NCBI GenBank assembly: GCA_017540385.1
Contig: JAFYBD010000212.1
Span: 1-8,867 of the forward strand
Reading direction: 5' to 3'
Length of the DNA: 8,867 bases
Source of the DNA: Lentisphaeria bacterium
GTDB lineage: Bacteria; Verrucomicrobiota; Lentisphaeria; Victivallales; UBA1829
Shown here: piece after piece, positions 5,197 through 8,867 of the stretch
Layout: each line of letters begins with the position of its first letter
Numbering within the stretch: the stretch's first letter is position 1
The notes under the pieces: generated by a model
Databases searched by the model: none
The model's input: only the letters and a program-made list of their open reading frames with translations
What the model was told of the DNA's origin: nothing
Made by a program: the position numbers and the translations under genes

Positions 5197-8100
5197 TCAG
5201 GATTTGCGGCCGGGGATCGCCGACAACGGGATGGCGTTCAACGCGGCCTGAAGGACCGCCGGAGTCGCTTTCCGAAGCGTGGGGAGTTCCGGGGTCCACG
5301 CGGCGATCCGGGCCTCCTGGATCAGCAGGAAGAAATCGAAGAACGGGCGACACTCCTCCATGCTGACTCCGGCGTCGTACAGCAGGTGGAATTTGTCCAG
5401 GAACGGTGCGACGGCTTCGCCTTTCGTCCGGTCGCGGCCGTAGGACTGGTCGGCGCGTTCGAGCCGGACGCGCAGTGCGCGGAGATAACGCGGATAACGC
5501 GACAACGCCTCGGGCGTCCGCAGAAAACCTTTGCGGAAGAGCACGGCGAGCTGGCGGTTCACGTCGATGTCCGCGAACGAGTCCTCCGGGAGGTTTTCGA
5601 GACGGGATTCGACCGGATCGTAGGCGGCGAAAAGGGTCAGGAGCGATGCGACGTCCTCGCGGACGGCGTCGGCCAGATTGTCGCGGAGGTCGTGGCAGGC
5701 GTCCTCGAAATCAGCCGCGGTACGGAGGTTTTCCGGGGGACGGCCGATGGCGCGGGCGACGGCGTTGTCGGTCAGGTCGGCGCGCCATTCCGGGTCGTCG
5801 GAGAAGAACTCGCGTTCGAGCGGACGGCCGAGTTTCGCCAGACTCCGCATGTGGGTGAACATTTCCGGGTAACGGATGCGGAAGAGGGTCAGGACGGCGC
5901 GGCGGTGTTCGGCGCGGGCCTCCGCCTCGTCCAGGAAGAGCGCGCAGCCGATGCCGTCACCGGTACGCTCGCGGAAGAACGCCGGATACACTTCGCGGCC
6001 CTTCCCGTGACTGAGACGTACGGAGTCCGGGAGTTCGGGGAGAGATTCGGGCCAGGCGGTCTCGCCGTGAAGTTCCCATTTGCGGGCGGCGGCGTGGCGG
6101 CTGGAGACGGTCTCGACCGAGTCGTCGACCTCGGGGAGCTCACGGATCACGCGGAGGAGTTTGCCGTGATTGTCGAGGACAGCGAATTTGAGGATCAGGT
6201 ACTCCGGAAGCTCGATCTCGTCGAACGCGGATTCGTCGAACTCGCAGCCGCGGAACGTGCGGAGGAACGCCGCCAGCACGCGCGGCAGATTCCGCGCCGG
6301 ATAGATCTCGCCGGATTTGAGGCCGTCAAGGAACGCGTCGACACATTCGTCGAGCGGGAGGAGCTTCTTCCGCTGGGATTTCGTGAGGGAACGGAACATG
6401 TATTCGAGCTTCATCCGCAGGAATCCGGGCACGAGGTACTCGGAGACGGCGCGGGGGATGAGGTTCAGGTGGGATTCCGGCAGGTTCAGCGTGATGCCGT
6501 CGTCCTCCTCGCCGGGATCGCAGACATATTTCAGGCTGTAACTCTCGCCGCCCGCTTCGATCCGGTCGGGGTAATCCATCTCCGAAATGGAGTCCGGCGG
6601 GACCAGTGCGACGTCCTCGGGTTTCGGGTCGTAGGAACGATGCCTGCGGGTCCAGTCCTTGCGGACGTCGGACACGCTGCACATCCAGTGCGGGAGGACG
6701 GCGAGGAAATGGCGTTCGAGCGCGTGACGGTCCAGCACGGAGCCGTTCCGGCGGAGTTTCGCCTCCAGCGACTCCAGACGCCGCACGAGCTCGGTGCAGC
6801 GCGTGAGCCACGGCGCGGCCTGTTCCCTGACGCGGCACGGGGTCAGCGCCTCGCGGATGAAAACGGCGCGGGCCTCCTCCTGATTCACGCGGCCGTAATG
6901 GCATCTGCGCCCCGGATGGATCGGGAGCGCTCCGGCGAAGACGCGTTCGCGCGCGAACACGAACCCGCTAGTCTCGTCCCAGGCGATCCGGTCGTAGGTG
7001 CGCGAACAGAGCTCCGGCGCGATCTCCTCCAGCCACGCCCCCTCGACGGCTGCACAGCAGCGCCCGAAGACGCGGCTGGTCTCCATGATGGTGAAGCAGA
7101 GGATCCACGGCGGGGGCGTTTTGAGCTTGGCGAGCGCGGAACCGGGAAAGATGGCGAACATGCGGCCCGTACGGTCGAAATACAGTTTTTTCTCCGGGTC
7201 GTAGCAGGCCAGACGGCGCGGGAGTCCGCCCATGAGGGACTTGTGGATCGGATCGGACCGGTCGGCGCGGAGTTCGATCCCGAGATCGGCGAGCTGAGTG
7301 TCCGGCTGAAGGTATTCGAGGAGGTCGGCGCAGAGGTTGCGCCACTCCTGCATCCGGCGGAAGTTGAGGTAGTTTGCGCGGCAGAATTTGCGGAACTGGG
7401 ACTTGGAGACGCGGAACGCCGCATCGGCCGCCAGCCAGAGCTTCACGATGCTCAGGAAATCCGACTCCGGCACGTCGAACTGGCGCTGCGCCGTGTCGGC
7501 CTCCTTCGTCTTCTCGAAGGGGCGTTCGCGCGGGTCCTGCATGGAGAGATACGACGCGATGAGCAGGATTTCGGGCAGGACGCCCCGGTCGACGCCGTCG
7601 AGCAGGATGCGCCCGAGACGGGGCCCGACGGGAAGTTCGGCCAGGCGGCGGCCCTCTTCGGTCAGCGCGCCGGAATCGTCGATGGCGTGCAGGTCGGTGA
7701 GCGTGGTCAGGCCTTCGCGGATCAGCTGGGGCGACGGCGGGTCGACGAACGGGAACTGCATGATCGGAGGGAGTTTCAGCGCGGCCATCTGGAGGATGAC
7801 GCCTGCGAGGGAGGCGCGCTGGATTTCGGGCGGGGTGAACTCCGCCGCGTCGGCCAGGGTTTCCTCGGAGCAGAGATGTACGCAGACGCCTTCCTGTTCG
7901 CGTCCGCAGCGTCCGCGCCGCTGGAGCGAACTCGCCCGGGAAACGCCCTCGACCCGGAGTTCCTGGATGCCGCTTTTCGGGTTGTAGCGCGAGAGACGCA
8001 CGAGGCCGGAATCCACCACGTACCGGATGCCGGGGATGGTGATGGAGGTCTCCGCCACGTTCGTCGCCAGCACGATCCGGCGGTTCGAGGACTGCGGCGC

Positions 8101-8867
8101 GAAGATGCGCTCCTGTTCGGAGGCAGTCATCCGCCCGAAGAGCGGCAGGATTTCGGTATGGGGATAATCGCGTCCGATCAGCATGTCCGCACAGTCGCGG
8201 ATTTCGCGTTCGCCGGGCAGGAAGACGAGGATGCCGCCGCGTTCGCCCCGGTCCAGCAGGTACTCCACCCCGCGCGCGACGGATTCCGCCAGCTCCTCGT
8301 CCTGAATCGGCTCGAGGTAGACGTCCTCGACCGGATACACGCGTCCGCCGACCTCGATGACCGGGGCGTCGCCGAAGAATCCGGCGATGCGGGCGGCGTC
8401 GAGCGTGGCCGAGGAGATGATGACGCGGAGTTCGGGGCGTCGCGCCAGCAGGAGTTTCATGTAGCCGAGCAGGAAATCGATATTGAGGGAACGCTCGTGG
8501 ACCTCGTCGAGGATGATGCAGTCGTACTGGTAGAGCTTCGGGTCATTCTGGGTCTCCGCGAGCAGGATGCCGTCGGTCATGAACTTGACCACGGTGGAGT
8601 CGTCCGTGCGGTCGTCGAACCGGACCTGATACCCGATCTCGCGTCCGCAGGTGCAGGAGGTCTCCGCGGCGAGGCGGCGTGCGAGCGCGGAGGCCGCGAT
8701 CCTGCGGGGCTGGGTGCAGCCGATCCTGCCGGCGCGGCCGAAGCCTTCGAGCAACGCGGCCTTCGGGAGCTGGGTGGTCTTGCCGGAGCCGGTGGTGCCG
8801 CAGACGACGATGACCTGATGGGATTTCAGCGCGGCGCGGATTTCGGGTATTTTGGCCGTGATCGGGA
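5197..8867 (-). CDS. hrpA: ATP-dependent RNA helicase HrpA (DEAH family), N-terminus beyond right edge
   Basis: 1222 residues are visible; E. coli HrpA has 1300, so only a short N-terminus (perhaps 60-100 residues) is missing. Counting from the first full codon (8865), the helicase motifs are: Walker A CGTTGSGKTTQ with Lys29; motif Ia TQPRRIAA (about 51-58); motif II DEVH (120-123); motif III SAT (152-154); FLPGEREI (about 215-222); motif V TNVAETSIT (268-276); and motif VI QRRGRCGR (315-322). The winged-helix/HA2 part (about 390-520) and an OB-fold-like segment (about 545-620) follow. The remaining 570 or so residues match the long C-terminal HrpA region known as DUF3418. HrpA is cytoplasmic and unwinds RNA; in E. 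coli it affects mRNA processing and rescues stalled or collided ribosomes. Motif II has Val where the family has Ala. The gene ends in TGA; no link to the glm genes is implied beyond shared strand. Confidence 0.93.
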   Translation of the reverse strand, partial: PITAKIPEIRAALKSHQVIVVCGTTGSGKTTQLPKAALLEGFGRAGRIGCTQPRRIAASALARRLAAETSCTCGREIGYQVRFDDRTDDSTVVKFMTDGILLAETQNDPKLYQYDCIILDEVHERSLNIDFLLGYMKLLLARRPELRVIISSATLDAARIAGFFGDAPVIEVGGRVYPVEDVYLEPIQDEELAESVARGVEYLLDRGERGGILVFLPGEREIRDCADMLIGRDYPHTEILPLFGRMTASEQERIFAPQSSNRRIVLATNVAETSITIPGIRYVVDSGLVRLSRYNPKSGIQELRVEGVSRASSLQRRGRCGREQEGVCVHLCSEETLADAAEFTPPEIQRASLAGVILQMAALKLPPIMQFPFVDPPSPQLIREGLTTLTDLHAIDDSGALTEEGRRLAELPVGPRLGRILLDGVDRGVLPEILLIASYLSMQDPRERPFEKTKEADTAQRQFDVPESDFLSIVKLWLAADAAFRVSKSQFRKFCRANYLNFRRMQEWRNLCADLLEYLQPDTQLADLGIELRADRSDPIHKSLMGGLPRRLACYDPEKKLYFDRTGRMFAIFPGSALAKLKTPPPWILCFTIMETSRVFGRCCAAVEGAWLEEIAPELCSRTYDRIAWDETSGFVFARERVFAGALPIHPGRRCHYGRVNQEEARAVFIREALTPCRVREQAAPWLTRCTELVRRLESLEAKLRRNGSVLDRHALERHFLAVLPHWMCSVSDVRKDWTRRHRSYDPKPEDVALVPPDSISEMDYPDRIEAGGESYSLKYVCDPGEEDDGITLNLPESHLNLIPRAVSEYLVPGFLRMKLEYMFRSLTKSQRKKLLPLDECVDAFLDGLKSGEIYPARNLPRVLAAFLRTFRGCEFDESAFDEIELPEYLILKFAVLDNHGKLLRVIRELPEVDDSVETVSSRHAAARKWELHGETAWPESLPELPDSVRLSHGKGREVYPAFFRERTGDGIGCALFLDEAEARAEHRRAVLTLFRIRYPEMFTHMRSLAKLGRPLEREFFSDDPEWRADLTDNAVARAIGRPPENLRTAADFEDACHDLRDNLADAVREDVASLLTLFAAYDPVESRLENLPEDSFADIDVNRQLAVLFRKGFLRTPEALSRYPRYLRALRVRLERADQSYGRDRTKGEAVAPFLDKFHLLYDAGVSMEECRPFFDFFLLIQEARIAAWTPELPTLRKATPAVLQAALNAIPLSAIPGRKS

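Noticed and set aside
5197..8867. Possibility that the large helicase is part of a defence system
   Set aside because: The motifs and the long C-terminal region match housekeeping HrpA, and none of the neighbouring genes is a nuclease, toxin or mobile-element gene.

Overview
The window is a high-GC bacterial chromosomal segment in which every supported gene lies on the minus strand. Read in the direction of transcription (right to left) the order is: hrpA (ATP-dependent RNA helicase, start beyond the right edge), glmM (phosphoglucosamine mutase), glmS (glutamine:fructose-6-phosphate amidotransferase, interrupted by an in-frame TAA), a NagD-like HAD-IIA phosphatase, and a secreted family 43 glycoside hydrolase that runs off the left edge. 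I see no mobile element, CRISPR array, rRNA or tRNA. The organism cannot be fixed from this sequence. GC-rich coding DNA, a cell-wall hexosamine cluster, a large HrpA with its long C-terminal region and a secreted plant-polysaccharide hydrolase would suit a polysaccharide-degrading gut or environmental bacterium, for example of the Verrucomicrobia/Lentisphaerae/Kiritimatiellae group. That is a low-confidence guess.

Right part (8867-5197): hrpA with all helicase motifs, 1222 codons visible. Its motif II reads DEVH instead of DEAH. It is followed by a 180-225 bp AT-rich gap that holds a perfect 20-nt palindrome and a good sigma-70-like promoter for glmM.

Centre (4971-1655): glmM and glmS, two consecutive steps towards UDP-GlcNAc. 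GlmS makes glucosamine-6-phosphate from fructose-6-phosphate and glutamine, and GlmM converts it to glucosamine-1-phosphate. A 149-bp leader with several stem-loops separates the two genes. The glmS frame is full length (608 codons) and keeps all catalytic residues, but codon 205 is TAA. This is the most notable observation in the window. It may be a sequence error, a recent nonsense mutation, readthrough or a split enzyme.

Left part (1649-1): the HAD phosphatase starts 5 nt after the glmS stop and is almost certainly co-transcribed with it. A possible terminator follows, then a separate promoter and a hairpin-bearing leader for the GH43 gene, whose product starts with a clear signal peptide.

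I did not find a convincing new multi-gene system. The points worth following are the glmS stop, the structured glmS leader and the palindrome upstream of glmM.
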